Shown here: positions 30,129-40,607 of the stretch, in pieces
Numbering within the stretch: the stretch's first letter is position 1
Layout: each line of letters opens with the position of its first letter
From: Clostridia bacterium UC5.1-1C12
GTDB taxonomy: Bacteria > Bacillota_I > Bacilli_A > Erysipelotrichales > Erysipelotrichaceae
Direction: 5' to 3'
Assembly (NCBI GenBank): GCA_001305055.1
Contig: BBZX01000001.1
Span: 620,001-684,000 of the forward strand
DNA: 64,000 bases
Position numbers and translations under genes: made by a program
The notes under the pieces: generated by a model
What the model was told of the DNA's origin: nothing
Database searches by the model: none
The model's input: only the letters and a program-made list of their open reading frames with translations

Positions 30129-30616
30129 ATGCATGCGTTTAGAAATTTAAGAAACTGTACCAAGGATTGCTTATGTCTGTATGTCTGTCCAACCGGTGCC
30201 AGTGATACAGAAAATGGTCAGATCGACTTTAAGAAATGCATTGCCTGCGGGTTATGCGTCAGTGCCTGTCCTTCGCACGCGATTTCAATGGTACCGGATA
30301 CTTTTGCACCGCAGCAGCGCAAGGCTGATACAATGAAGCAGGAAATGATGAAGCTGATACAAAATATCGCTAAGCAGGAGGCTGCCGCTCATGAGCTTGC
30401 GAAGCATAGTGATGACAAGGTATTTGCTCAGGTTGCTGCCGCATTGGAGAAATCAAATCGATACATGGCTGAAGACCTGTTCAGAGAAGCGGGTTATATG
30501 CTGCCGCAAAGCAAGAATACACATGATTTTTAAGGTCTTTAAAGACTGTCACCGATGATCTCTTCCTAATGGAAGCTGTGGATCAGCTATTAACGCTGCT
30601 TGATCAAAACGACTAA
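30129..30616 (+). CDS. 4Fe-4S ferredoxin-like protein with helical tail (one frame break)
   Basis: The N-terminal 60 residues carry one 4Fe-4S motif (CIACGLCVSACPS) and an irregular cysteine set before it (CTKDCLCLYVCPTG) that could hold a second cluster. A helical tail follows (about residues 65-162). The frame appears to stop at 30533. Adding one T to the T5 run at 30527-30531 extends it in a coding-like way (LRSLKTVTDDLFLMEAVDQL) to a stop at 30616. I therefore give the longer end. It starts two bases after the rubredoxin gene, a typical coupled pair for electron transfer. Confidence 0.75.
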
Positions 30617-30626
30617 TTATACATCT

Positions 30627-30665
30627 AAAAATCCTTTGCCTTAATGAATCAGGGCAAAGGATTCT
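30627..30665 (-). terminator. Terminator after the minus-strand remnant downstream of the AI-2E exporter gene
   Basis: AATCCTTTGCC and GGCAAAGGATT form an 11-base-pair stem, followed by TTTTT on the minus strand. It overlaps the stop codon of the small remnant frame and also sits just beyond the ferredoxin gene on the other strand. Confidence 0.75.
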
Positions 30666-30880
30666 TTATTATGCAAAACCAACCATTTCCGGAATAATAC
30701 AAAATCAAAGGCTGCTGCTTTATTATCCAGTACCTCTTTGGCTTGCGGGGCAACCGTACCCGCATACCTGAAAGGAACCTTACCATCCTTGATTTCACCA
30801 GTTGCATAAATATCAATTGGATGGATCTATGCTTCATACAAATCAATGATGGCACTCAGGTTTAAAAGCAAAATAAGAAT
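30641..30880 (-). pseudogene. Small unrecognised coding remnant
   Basis: A minus-strand frame reads MILILLLNLSAIIDLYEA, stop, then IHPIDIYATGEIKDGK and further coding-like sequence up to KWLVLHNKESFALIH and a stop inside the terminator. The codon pattern looks real and a terminator ends it, but an in-frame TAG interrupts it and no start with a ribosome binding site is clear. It is either the tail of a lost gene or a small gene with an error. I do not recognise the family. Confidence 0.3.
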
Positions 30881-30924
30881 CATAGAATCAATGCGGCAAT
30901 TGAAGGATTTAATTCATGTATGAT

Positions 30925-32083
30925 TTATTCAACCTTGGTATTCAGTTCAACCTTTAGATTCTTCTTATTCAGCCGATATTCGACTACTTCCCGAACTGCT
31001 GTATAAATGACCGCAAAAATTGGCACACCGATAAACATGCCTAAGATGCCAAACATCCCGCCGCCAATCACAACCGCAAACAAAATAGCGAGTGAAGGCA
31101 GTCCCAGCTTATCGCCGAGAATGATCGGCCCTAGAATATTGCCGTCAAACTGCTGGATAGCTAAAATCAATAAGGCGAAATACAATCCCTGTAAAGGATG
31201 AATGATCATCAGAATAAAGACACCGGGTATAGCACCGATAAACGGTCCGAATACAGGAATCATATTGGTAGTACCGACAATTACACTCAGCAGCAAGGCA
31301 TAAGGCATTTTAAAGATGGTCATCAGCACGTAAGTAATCACACCGATAATCACTGAATCAATTGCCTTTCCGACAATAAAATTATTGAAAATATCGGCCG
31401 TGATCTTGGCAAAACGAGACAGATAGTCCGCAACCGGCTTAGAACAAAAAGCATATGTAGTCCGTTTGATCCCTAAGATGAAATTCTCTTTCTCAAACAT
31501 GATGTACAAACCCGCCATCATTCCCAAAATAATATTAAAGAATGTGGAAGTAACCTTACCAGTTAAAGTAACCATCTGCGGCAGCGAACTGGAAAAGAAG
31601 CTTGTCAGATTGGTAATCAGTTCTTTCTCAAAATCAGTTCCTAAAAATTCATATAAATATGAAATATCAATATTTTCTCTTACGATTACATCATTAACAA
31701 AATCAAAGAAATGACCAAGATAGCCCGGTGCTTTTCAATCAGATCAAACAGGGATGTCAGCACCTGCGGAATCAACAGCCAAAGCAGTGCCGATACCATG
31801 ATAAAGCCTAGGATCAAAGCAAGAATAGCCGCTAGGTTTCTGACTCCCTTACCTTTTAAACCTACCTTTTTCAGAAATTCCTCAAACATCATCATTGGCT
31901 TATCAAGCAAAAAAGCAATCGCAAAGCCAAAGATAAATGGGAAGAGTTTGCCGATCATGACGTCAAAACCGGCTCGTAATTCGTCAAAACGGTAAAAGGC
32001 AAAAATACGGTGATACCAATCACAACAACGATGCTGTTGGCAATTACCTTCGACCTGTTTTCTTCTGTTAGTTTTAGATTCAT
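30925..32083 (-). CDS. AI-2E family transporter (PerM/YtvI-like, two frame breaks)
   Basis: About 386 residues with seven or eight membrane helices. Family landmarks: FIFGFAIAFLLDKP near the N-terminus, a central amphipathic periplasmic stretch, FNIILGMMAGLYIMFEKE, and the C-terminal block PVFGPFIGAIPGVFILMI then LGPIILGDKLGLPSLAIL. These permeases export small solutes or ions; only a few have been linked to autoinducer-2, so the substrate is open. Breaks are near 32000 and near 31725 (GGG needs a further G). The ATG at 32083 follows GGAGG. Confidence 0.85.
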
Positions 32084-32129
32084 AAAAAACCTCCATAGCT
32101 ATCATATCATGTCTTTATGAAAGAGTGTG

Positions 32130-33776
32130 TTAAGCTTCTGTTATTTCTTTTAATAATTTGTCACATTGCGGATAAACCGCATGCCCCTGAACCACCGGTA
32201 TAGTACCAAAAGGCTTACTGCTTAAGGACAGAATCGGCGGTGTCTGCAGCTGTTTAAATGCATTGCGCCGCAGGGTTGATGTAAACCAGCGAAAATCTTT
32301 AACAAATTCCTGCGGATCATCAAGACCGTACAGCTTCAGCCAGAATCCATATTTACCTGCAAATAGTTCTTTTGACTGATAGGCGCGCAGATATTCACAA
32401 GGATCCATACCGGACAAAAGATCGTCCAATAGCTGATCGTGATAAAACCATTTCATCGGATCAAGCTGATCATTTTTTAATTCGGCGCTCGGCGGTGTTT
32501 CCCATTCAATCTTATCACTGACTTCCGGCAGCAGATTCCAAGGAATCACTTCTTTTTCATGCAGTTCATTGATCTGTTTTGATAATGCAAACAAGTCGCA
32601 CTTTGTACAGTCACCGATCGGTGAAAGCACACCGATCGCGTCACCATAGAGCGTACAATACCCCAAAGCAACCTCCACCTTATTGCCATTGTTTACTACG
32701 ACACCGCCATGAATAGCTGCAAAGCTTGACAGCAGATGTCCTCGTATCCGCGCCTGGATATTTTCCATGACCAAAGACGGCCATTTTGAATCATCATAAC
32801 CATATTCATTACAAAGTACATCCCGGCTGGCCTCAACCAATTGCGTTACAGCTCCATTATTCAGCCGAATGCCTAACGCATCGGCAAGCTGCTGCGCGTT
32901 CTGCTTGGTGGCTGATGAATTATGAACTGTCGCAAGATTATAGGCATAAACCCTGTCAGGGCCAAAGGCCATGGTAATTAACGCAGCATTAACACTGCTG
33001 TCCAAACCGCCGGATAAGCCGATAATCCACGGCATCTTGCCGCCTAGTACCTGAGCATCAAAAGTCTTAAGACCATAAAGCAGCACTTCAAGCTCACACA
33101 GCTCATGTTTTTGATGATTTGGCTTCTGTGTATCAATCAGCGTCAAGCCATCATGCAGAAACGGAGCGCTGCAGATCAACTCGCCGTCTTGATAATAAGC
33201 CGGGCCGCCCGGACAAACAAACACATTTTTACCATAACTTTCCACACTCAATGCGTTCACATAAACACCGCTGTGATGCAGACAGCACATCAAATCACGG
33301 CAGTATGGGTGATGATCAAGATTGATATTGAAAACATCCGCTTCGGTATCAGTGCCAAAGTTCAGCTTCAGCAATTCACCCTTGTATTCAATTTCCGAAT
33401 CCATCGCGCTGGCTTCAAAATAAAGCGACTCATCCATAAAATGATGCTCAGGACGCTTTACTTTCATTCGCGTTTCTTTCTGCCATGCGAAAAAAGCACA
33501 ATTAAACAAATGCCCATGCCGATATTTCACATTGCCCCAAACAATTGCGATTTGATCGCTGGCTTCAATCAATAATTCATTAAAGCTATCCGCAAACTGA
33601 CAAAAATCATTATTCTGCCACAGTTCTCCCAAATAAGTCCCGCTCAGCGCATTCTGCGGGAAAACGATCAGTTCTGCCTGCATCTTAATGGCCTCTTTAA
33701 TCTGAGCCTGCATTTTCAAATAATTCGCCTGACAATCCCCAGGATTGATCTGCATTGAACTTAACGCAATCTTCAT
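32130..33776 (-). CDS. nadE: NAD+ synthetase with degenerate glutaminase domain
   Basis: 548 residues in one intact frame. The C-terminal synthetase domain is complete: the PP-loop motif IIGLSGGLDSS, ARIRGHLLSSFA, and the GKVEVALGYCTLYGD-like block (GNKVEVALGYCTLYGD). The N-terminal 240 residues align with the nitrilase-type glutaminase domain, but the catalytic Glu is replaced (FPQ instead of FPE, Gln41) and the ICEDxW catalytic cysteine block reads NINLDHHPY. A loop is also missing, and the protein is shorter than usual glutamine-dependent enzymes (over 600 residues). I infer an enzyme that uses free ammonia, with a structural remnant of the glutaminase. It makes NAD+ from deamido-NAD+ and ATP. 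Confidence 0.85.
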   Translation of the reverse strand: MKIALSSMQINPGDCQANYLKMQAQIKEAIKMQAELIVFPQNALSGTYLGELWQNNDFCQFADSFNELLIEASDQIAIVWGNVKYRHGHLFNCAFFAWQKETRMKVKRPEHHFMDESLYFEASAMDSEIEYKGELLKLNFGTDTEADVFNINLDHHPYCRDLMCCLHHSGVYVNALSVESYGKNVFVCPGGPAYYQDGELICSAPFLHDGLTLIDTQKPNHQKHELCELEVLLYGLKTFDAQVLGGKMPWIIGLSGGLDSSVNAALITMAFGPDRVYAYNLATVHNSSATKQNAQQLADALGIRLNNGAVTQLVEASRDVLCNEYGYDDSKWPSLVMENIQARIRGHLLSSFAAIHGGVVVNNGNKVEVALGYCTLYGDAIGVLSPIGDCTKCDLFALSKQINELHEKEVIPWNLLPEVSDKIEWETPPSAELKNDQLDPMKWFYHDQLLDDLLSGMDPCEYLRAYQSKELFAGKYGFWLKLYGLDDPQEFVKDFRWFTSTLRRNAFKQLQTPPILSLSSKPFGTIPVVQGHAVYPQCDKLLKEITEA

Positions 33777-33804
33777 TCCCTGTCACTCCTTTTTAAACAC
33801 ATTA

Positions 33805-35049
33805 TCATTTCGTTTCAGCACTTGCTAAATAATCAGATAAAGTCACAAACTGATACCCCTTTTCAGCTAAAATCGGCAGCATCGCTTCAACTGCCTCGGC
33901 AGTGGTATCATATAAATCATGCATTAAAATAATTGAACCGTCTTCTATGTAGGGAAGCACTTCATTTAATATGGCTTCCTTATTTCTTGTTTTCCAATCC
34001 AATGAATCAATATTCCAATTGATCATCCTAAACGGAATCACTTCGCGCATCAAATCCGAAACAGCGCCGTAGGTCGGCCTTACCAGCTGGATCTCTTTTC
34101 CCGTCAAAGCATAAGCGATATCCTGCGTCGCATAAATCTCCTGACGAATCGTTGCCTCATCCGCAATACTTAGATTGGCATGACTGTAAGAATGGTTGCC
34201 AATCTCAAAGCCGTGCTGATAAAGCATCTGTGTCAAATCCCCATAAGCCTCCATCCGGCTGCCTAACTCGAAAAAGTTGCTCTGCCGCCGGCTGCTAAAA
34301 ATGCATCCATGATTCGCTTTGTAATTTCCGGTGTAGGACCGTCATCAAAAGTAAATACGATCATCGGTTTATTGGGATCAATAGTCATCGTTTCGACTTC
34401 TTCATCCCCCTTATAGGCCAGTGAAGGCACTTGCGGATTCTTTAACGCGATAAAGCGTTCATGATTGGCATATTCAAACAAACCCAATTCATTGCCATCC
34501 TTATCGAAACAGCGGATTCCCTGTTCTTCTATCTGGTAATACTCAGGAATTTCATTAAACATCGTTTGCAGCTGAACCAGATAATCTGAACGGAATATAT
34601 CTTCGATTTTCATTGTCCTTTGCTGCTTCATATCATAAGTGATAAAGCTTGTGCCTGTCTGCTTCAGCTTCATTTGCTCATCATATACTTTTCAAAAAAC
34701 GCACGGTAACATACTGATCGAAGCTTTTCACACTCTCATAATCAAGAAAAACCAAATCATTTTCTTCACCCTGATAAGCGCGGATGGCTGCTACATGGTC
34801 CTTAATCAGCAGATTCAGCGGCTCATCACTGAATTGCGGATAATGAAGTGCCAATATCACATCGGCTTCACTGAACTCATCCTGCAGTGTCTCACCTGCT
34901 TTTTTATTATCTAAAGAAACTGATTTGAACTCTTGATAACGATCTTCCTTCCGTCCAAGGAAGACCAATGACACCAGCAAAACCATGACAGCTAATAATG
35001 CCAGAACCAAAATTTTCAAACGGTCAAATTCAAACCGCTGCTTTTCCAT
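33805..35049 (-). CDS. Membrane-anchored polysaccharide deacetylase, PdaC-like (two frame breaks)
   Basis: About 415 residues. An N-terminal membrane anchor (LKILVLALLAVMVLLVSLVFLG in pieces) is followed by a DUF4163/DUF3298-like region (FITYDMKQQRTMKIEDIFRS) and a C-terminal NodB domain with TFDDGP, the metal ligands HSYSH, RPTYG and LMHDLY. It should deacetylate peptidoglycan sugars outside the cell, which can confer lysozyme resistance. Breaks lie near 34680 and near 34269, where the ATFF codons have T5 instead of T6. The ATG at 35049 follows GAGGTG. A second copy of the same design follows upstream, suggesting a tandem duplication. Confidence 0.85.
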
Positions 35050-35134
35050 AGTTTCACCTCTCATTTCTTAGTTTACCATGGTCCAGCAAAACGTTCAAAT
35101 AATTACCTATTAAAAATTTCTTAAGTTTTTTAAA

Positions 35135-36362
35135 TTATCGATACAGCAACAATTCACTGACAGTAACCAGCTGATACCCACGCTCCTGAAGCAGCGGAAT
35201 TAACTCGATGGCTGCCTGCACACTGGTCGGATAAATATCATGCATCAAAATAATATCCTTGTCCCGGACATTATTTAATGTCACTTCAATGATTTTCTGC
35301 GGATCCTTGCTGGCCCAATCACGGGTATCTAAATCCCAAAGAATCAGATCATAATCAAGGATTCGAGATACGGTGTCATTTTTAGAGCCATAAGGCGGCC
35401 GTACAAGCTTTGGATAAATATGAACAATTGATTCAATAGCCTGTTGGGTATCCTCAACCTCCTTGAGTATCTCCTTTTCCGATAATTTAGTCAGCTGACG
35501 GTGATCCATCGTATGATTGCCGATTTCATTGCCCTCCAATACCATTCGCTGTAAAGCTTGCGGAAACTTTTCAACCATACTGCCAAGCACAAAAAGTAGC
35601 GCTGCAATTATATTCCTTTAACGCGTCTAATAACTGTTCCGTATATTTATTGGGACCGTCATCAAAGGTTAAAGCAACCATCGGTTTATTGGGATCAATG
35701 ATCTTTGTCGGTTCATATAAAATTTCATCATAGGTTAAATATACGGGATTGCTGTACTCAAGTTTAATCAGATCCTTTAATTCTTCATAAGTAAAGACAG
35801 CCTCATGGAGCTGCTGATCAGCAAAATTATCAAAATAAAATGTAATTGTATCTTGATCCAGATAGAAATTCTGAAAATTTTCAACGTTCGGCATGACGGC
35901 CATTTTATAATCAATGGAGCTGCCGGCTGTTTCATCGCTCTGCCGCAAACGCTCATCAATTTTTTGGGCCAAGCGCTTAATCTGTTTAGCATCAAACGCA
36001 TCTTCAAACGTATAGCTTTGACTGCCGTCACCATTACTTAAAAAAGTCTTTACTTCTTCCTTATCTCCGCGCAGAATCTTAACCATCAATGAGATAAAAT
36101 CATCATTGTGATTTAACCGATATGACATATTGAATTCACAATCACCATCGATAGCCGTAAATTCCTGATTCAGTTCTTCACTTAATGCCTTCAGCTGCTC
36201 ATCAAGCAAGGGGGCATTTAAGGTAGGATAAATCAGCATCATTTTTTTATCCTCGCCGCTTTCATAATTCACATTCACATCTTCTTTAACCGGATTCACT
36301 GACTTGTGACAGCCGCAAATCATCAGGCAGAGTATACTGATCACTATTAATAATCGTTTCAT
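35135..36362 (-). CDS. Polysaccharide deacetylase lipoprotein, PdaC-like (one frame break)
   Basis: About 410 residues. The signal peptide ends in LMICGC, a plausible lipobox. The middle is a DUF4163/DUF3298-like domain (DKKMMLIYPTLNAP; TFYFDNFADQQLHEAVFTY). The NodB domain has TFDDGP, HTMDH, RPPYG and LMHDIY, the usual metal and catalytic positions. It breaks at about 35592, in the same ATFF codons as its neighbour, where the T run has the wrong length. The ATG at 36362 follows AAAGGTGA; a GTG three codons earlier is possible. It is transcribed ahead of the paralogue with an 85-base gap. Confidence 0.85.
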
Positions 36363-36600
36363 TTTTATCACCTTTTCATTCTAGTATAGAAATTCAGAAT
36401 GAAAACTTGCCTCTTTTTGATTAAAATCCCACTTTTCTAACAATACTTTAAAATGTGAAAAACGCGTATTTATGCTGATAATTCTTAACTTTCAGTAAAA
36501 ACAGGTCAATGAAAGCGTTAATCATTGTATTTTTTCACAAATAAATTGTAATTAGCTATTCCTTATAGTATAATTTTAAAGTTAAAAAGGTGGAATTTAC

Positions 36601-38411
36601 ATGAGTAAACAGAAAATTATTAATATTGCCGTAATTGCCCACGTTGACGCCGGTAAGTCAACATTGGTGGATGCATTTTTAAATCAAAGCCACGTATTCC
36701 GTTCTAACGAAGAAGTTGTGGAATGCGTTATGGATAGCAATGATCTTGAGCGTGAACGCGGGATCACCATTTATTCTAAAAACTGCAGTGTAAACTATAA
36801 GGATTACAAAATCAACATTGTCGACACACCGGGACATGCTGACTTTTCAAGTGAAGTAGAGCGTATCATCAAACCGTAGATACCGTTATCCTGCTTGTCG
36901 ATTCAGCCGAGGGTCCGATGCCTCAGACACGTTTCGTATTATCCAAATCATTAGAAATGGGTCTTCGCCCAATCCTTTTGATCAACAAGATTGATAAGAA
37001 GGATCAGCGCGCGGAAGAGGTTGTCGATGAGGTTTACGATCTGTTCCTTGATCTGAACGCTAATGATGAACAGTTAGACTTCCCGATTCTGTATGGTATT
37101 GCTAAACGCGGCATCGTTCAGCATACATTAGATGAAGAAGGTACAAGCATTGAACCTTTATTTGAAACGATCTTGAATCATGTGGAAGCATATCCCGATT
37201 TAGATGAAGAACCGCTTCAGATGCAGGTATCGGCCTTGGCATACGATGATTATATCGGACGTTTGGGAATCGGACGTATTTACAGCGGTATTCTGAAAGA
37301 GGGTCAAAATGTGGCAGTCTGTGACGGCGACGGCAATATCCGTCAGAAGTCAGTCAATCAGATCTTTGCCTATCAGGGCTTAAAGCGAGTAGCCGTGTCA
37401 GAAGCTCACAGCGGTGACATCGTGGTAATCAGCGGTATTGCAGATATTTCCATCGGTGAAACTTTATGTGATAAAGATAATATCATGCCAATGCCGACCA
37501 TTAAAATAGAAGAACCTACTCTATCGATGAATTTCATTGTAAATAAATCACCGTTTGCTGGTCAGTCAGGTAAATTTGTTACATCACGTAATCTAAAAGA
37601 ACGTTTGGAAAAGGAATTAGAAGTCAATGTCGGCTTAAAGGTTGAACCAACTGAGAGCGGTGACTGCTTCAAAGTCAGCGGCCGCGGTGAACTGCATATC
37701 TCTATACTGCTTGAAAATATGCGCCGTGAAGGATTTGAGATTGCCGTTTCTAAACCGGAAGTTATCATGCATCGTGATGAAGAAAACCGCATTGTTGAAC
37801 CGGTTGAAGAAGTTGTTGCCATTGCGCCAAGTGAATATTCAGGGACGATCATTTCTAAGCTGAATCTGCGTAAAGGCGTTATGGTAGATATGGATGAAGA
37901 AAACGGTTATTGCCGCATTACATACAGTGCGCCGACCCGCGGCTTGTTGGGTTACCGTTCAGAATTCATCAACGATACACGCGGTGAAGGTACTTTAGTT
38001 CGCCGAATCAAAGGTTATGAGCCATTTAAGGGTGAAATTACTCAGCGTGCAAACGGTGCGATGATTTCTACTGAAACTGGCAAAGCGATGACTTATGCCT
38101 TATGGAATCTGCAGGAAAGAGGCACATTGTTCATTACTCCGCAAACGGAGGTATATGAAGGAATGATTATCGGTATGAGTGCAAGAAATACCGATTTAGA
38201 AGTTAACCCGATCAAGAATAAGAAGCTGACTGCGATTCGTTCTTCAGGCAATGACGAAGCGATGAAGCTGACACCGGCAAAGATCATGTCGCTGGAAGAA
38301 GCCTTAGAATTTATTAATGATGATGAACTTGTAGAAATCACGCCGGATACGATCCGTCTGCGTAAAAAGGACTTACTCCTTTTGACCGCAAACAGTATTA
38401 CCGTGATCTAG
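36601..38411 (+). CDS. typA: Translational GTPase TypA/BipA (one frame break)
   Basis: About 604 residues, normal for BipA. It has the G1 motif AHVDAGKS, the switch region RERGITI, G3 DTPGHADF, G4 NKIDKKD, then domain 2 and the C-terminal domain unique to TypA ([20 protein letters not shown], in pieces). TypA is a ribosome-associated GTPase that aids large-subunit assembly and stress or cold growth. The break is at about 36871: ATCAAACCG needs a fourth A to read [17 protein letters not shown]. The ATG follows AAGGTGG, and a TATAAT lies about 35 bases upstream. It is probably a single-gene unit ended by its own terminator. Confidence 0.95.
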
Positions 38412-38442
38412 TTAAATCTCAGGAAACTGAACAATAATTATG

Positions 38443-38482
38443 AACAGCATGTCAGAAATTGAATGGCATGCTGTTTTATTTT
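38443..38482 (+). terminator. Terminator of typA
   Basis: AACAGCATG and CATGCTGTT form a stem and are followed by TTTATTTT. Confidence 0.8.
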
Positions 38483-38540
38483 ACAGCTAATCGCGTGTAT
38501 ACTATACATAACGAATTGCCAGACTATAAGGACGAAAATT

Positions 38541-39370
38541 ATGATCAATAAGAACAGTTTAACATCATTGTCAGATCACCATAAAATATTGATACGGGAA
38601 GAAAGCTATGCCTACTTATTGCCATGCGTTGAACTCAGATATTTAATTTCCAATTTTACTATTACCTTTCCTGATAAAACCATGATTTCTGATGACTATA
38701 CAATTATGCCGCATGGCAGCGGCACACTTGTTTTCTTTCAATATAATGATAAATTATACAGCTTTTATTCGGGGCGACAACAAAACCGGTAAGAGTCGGT
38801 GATCTTGCTAATCAGTGCAGCATACTCTTTATCGTTGAATATCAGCCGGCCGGCTTTTTTCCTTTTGCGAATATCAATCAAAAAGAGCTTACAGACCGCA
38901 TCATCCCTTTTTCAATGATTAATGAAGCTCTTGACTCAGCATTGCGCGCAATATTAGAAACAGCATGCTCTGCCGATGAGCTGATAATGAATTTTGAAGC
39001 CGTTCTGCTTCAAAACATACAATTCCCCTACCCTCAAGAATTAGCACTTGCACTGCATTTGATTATTCAAAGCCGCGGGTTCAGCAGCACGGCAGCTATC
39101 GCTGCTCATGTATCTTATAGTCCCAGACATCTGAGCCGGCTTTTTAATTTATATTTAGGAATGAGTATGAAGGGATTCTCACGATTAGTGAGAATCAATA
39201 AATCAATTCAACTGCTGAATGAGAATCGATCAATCAATGATATCTGTGAAATATTGAGTTATTATGACAGTTCACATTTTGTGAAGGATTTCAAAATCGT
39301 ATGCCGGCTGACCCCTCAGGAATATCGGTCTCACATGTCCGATTTTTACAGTGAAATTGCCAAGTTTTAA
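38541..39370 (+). CDS. AraC family regulator (DUF6597-like sensor, one frame break)
   Basis: About 277 residues. The N-terminal half (LLPCVELRYLISNFTITFPD; IMPHGSGTLVFFQY) is a beta-rich domain like the one paired with AraC helix-turn-helix domains in DUF6597 proteins. The C-terminal 100 residues are the AraC DNA-binding domain (VSYSPRHLSRLFNLYLGMS; ICEILSYYDSSHFVKDFK; LTPQEYR). The break is at 38763-38766, where T4 should be T5 to read SFLFGATTKPVRVGD. The ATG has AAGGACG upstream. It is followed by VOC and DUF5131 genes with short gaps, a likely operon that it may regulate. Confidence 0.8.
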
Positions 39371-39413
39371 ACTTATAATACTTTTATATGAAAGAGAAAG
39401 AGAGAGTAACAAG

Positions 39414-39818
39414 ATGAAATTTAATGAAACGACAATTCGCATTTTAGTTCGTAAAAATTATGGAAAGTGCTATGATTTCTATACCGATAAAATAGGGCTG
39501 ATACCTGTTTGGGGTGATCGCAGCGGCCCTTATACTTCTTTTACCGTAAGTCCTGATCTGCCGCCTTGTATTGCTATGTTTGACGGCAGTGCGATGTCTC
39601 TGTTTCCGGGATATAGTCAGCCGGATACAGATAAACAGCCGGATACAATCGCTGCTGTCATCCCTACCCTTACCTTAGATGAAGACTATCAGCGTTTAAA
39701 GGCAGCGGGTATTGATTTTCTCAATGAACCGCAAACAATAGAAGCATGGGGGATGCGCTGTACCTACTTCAGAGACCCTGAAGGCAATCTTTTTGAATTA
39801 AATGACGGTAATATTTAA
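39414..39818 (+). CDS. VOC (glyoxalase/bleomycin resistance fold) protein
   Basis: 134 residues with the two beta-alpha-beta-beta-beta units of the VOC superfamily: the first around TIRILVRKNYGKCYDFYTDK, the second ending in the familiar YFRDPEGNLFELND. In this fold, metal ligands would include the Glu of the terminal FELN. Members detoxify or isomerise small molecules; none can be named here. It lies 43 bases after the AraC regulator and 12 bases before the DUF5131 gene, so it is probably co-transcribed with both. Confidence 0.82.
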   Translation: MKFNETTIRILVRKNYGKCYDFYTDKIGLIPVWGDRSGPYTSFTVSPDLPPCIAMFDGSAMSLFPGYSQPDTDKQPDTIAAVIPTLTLDEDYQRLKAAGIDFLNEPQTIEAWGMRCTYFRDPEGNLFELNDGNI

Positions 39819-39830
39819 GGAGTATAGATT

Positions 39831-40553
39831 ATGAATTGGGAACCTTGGACAGGCTGTTATATGCATAGCGACGGGTGTGCAAATTGTTATTTTTATGGGC
39901 CGCATGCCAAACGTTTCGGTCAAAATACAATCAAGAAAACGGATAAATTTGATTGGCCGATAAGAAAAAATGCGAAGGGTGACTATAACATAAAAGGTAA
40001 TAAAATACTCGCGACTTGTTTTGCTACTGATTTCTTTTTGCCGGAAGCAGATGCATGGCGCAAGGAAATTTGGGCGATGATCAAAGAGCGATCCGATATC
40101 GATTTCTTGATTTTAACGAAGCGGATCGATCGGTTTATGACTTCACTGCCGGCTGATTGGGGCGATGGCTATGATAATGTTAATCTCGGCTGTACCGTTG
40201 AAAATCAAAAAACGGCTGACAACCGGCTGCCATTATTTTTATCTTATCCGATAAAACGCCGCTTCATTGCCTGCGCGCCTTTACTGGAAGCCATTGATTT
40301 AAGACCCTATCTTCATGGTGTTGATCATGTGAGTGTTGGCGGTGAAACAGGCCGTGATGCCCGCGTTTGTAACTATGACTGGGTCCTTGACCTGCATAAA
40401 CAATGCCAAAAAGCAGACGTGACTTTCTGGTTTAAAAATACAGGTTCTCATTTTGCCCATGATGGTGTGATTGAAAACATTAATCCCTTCAAACAAACAT
40501 CAAGAGCAAGGGAATTAGGCATTGATATATCCGATGGCAAACGACTGTTTTAA
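39831..40553 (+). CDS. DUF5131 family protein (phage Gp37/Gp68-like)
   Basis: 240 residues in one frame. The N-terminus NWEPWTGCYMHSDGCANCYFYG has the Trp-rich start and three-cysteine cluster seen in DUF5131, and further blocks CFATDFFLPEAD, LILTKRIDRF, LGCTVENQKTADNR and SVGGETGRDARVCNYDW are typical. The family is found in phages and bacteria and has been likened to radical SAM barrels by its cysteine triad and (beta/alpha) pattern, but no reaction is known. It is the last gene of the AraC-VOC-DUF5131 unit and is followed by a terminator. Confidence 0.82.
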   Translation: MNWEPWTGCYMHSDGCANCYFYGPHAKRFGQNTIKKTDKFDWPIRKNAKGDYNIKGNKILATCFATDFFLPEADAWRKEIWAMIKERSDIDFLILTKRIDRFMTSLPADWGDGYDNVNLGCTVENQKTADNRLPLFLSYPIKRRFIACAPLLEAIDLRPYLHGVDHVSVGGETGRDARVCNYDWVLDLHKQCQKADVTFWFKNTGSHFAHDGVIENINPFKQTSRARELGIDISDGKRLF

Positions 40554-40574
40554 GATATCAAATAGCTACAAAGA

Positions 40575-40606
40575 AAAATCTGATCATATATAATGACCAG
40601 ATTTTT
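40575..40606. terminator. Bidirectional terminator between DUF5131 and the membrane gene
   Basis: AAAAATCTGATCAT and ATGACCAGATTTTTT form a stem flanked by A and T runs on both sides, suiting the convergent genes. Confidence 0.8.
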
Positions 40607-40607
40607 T

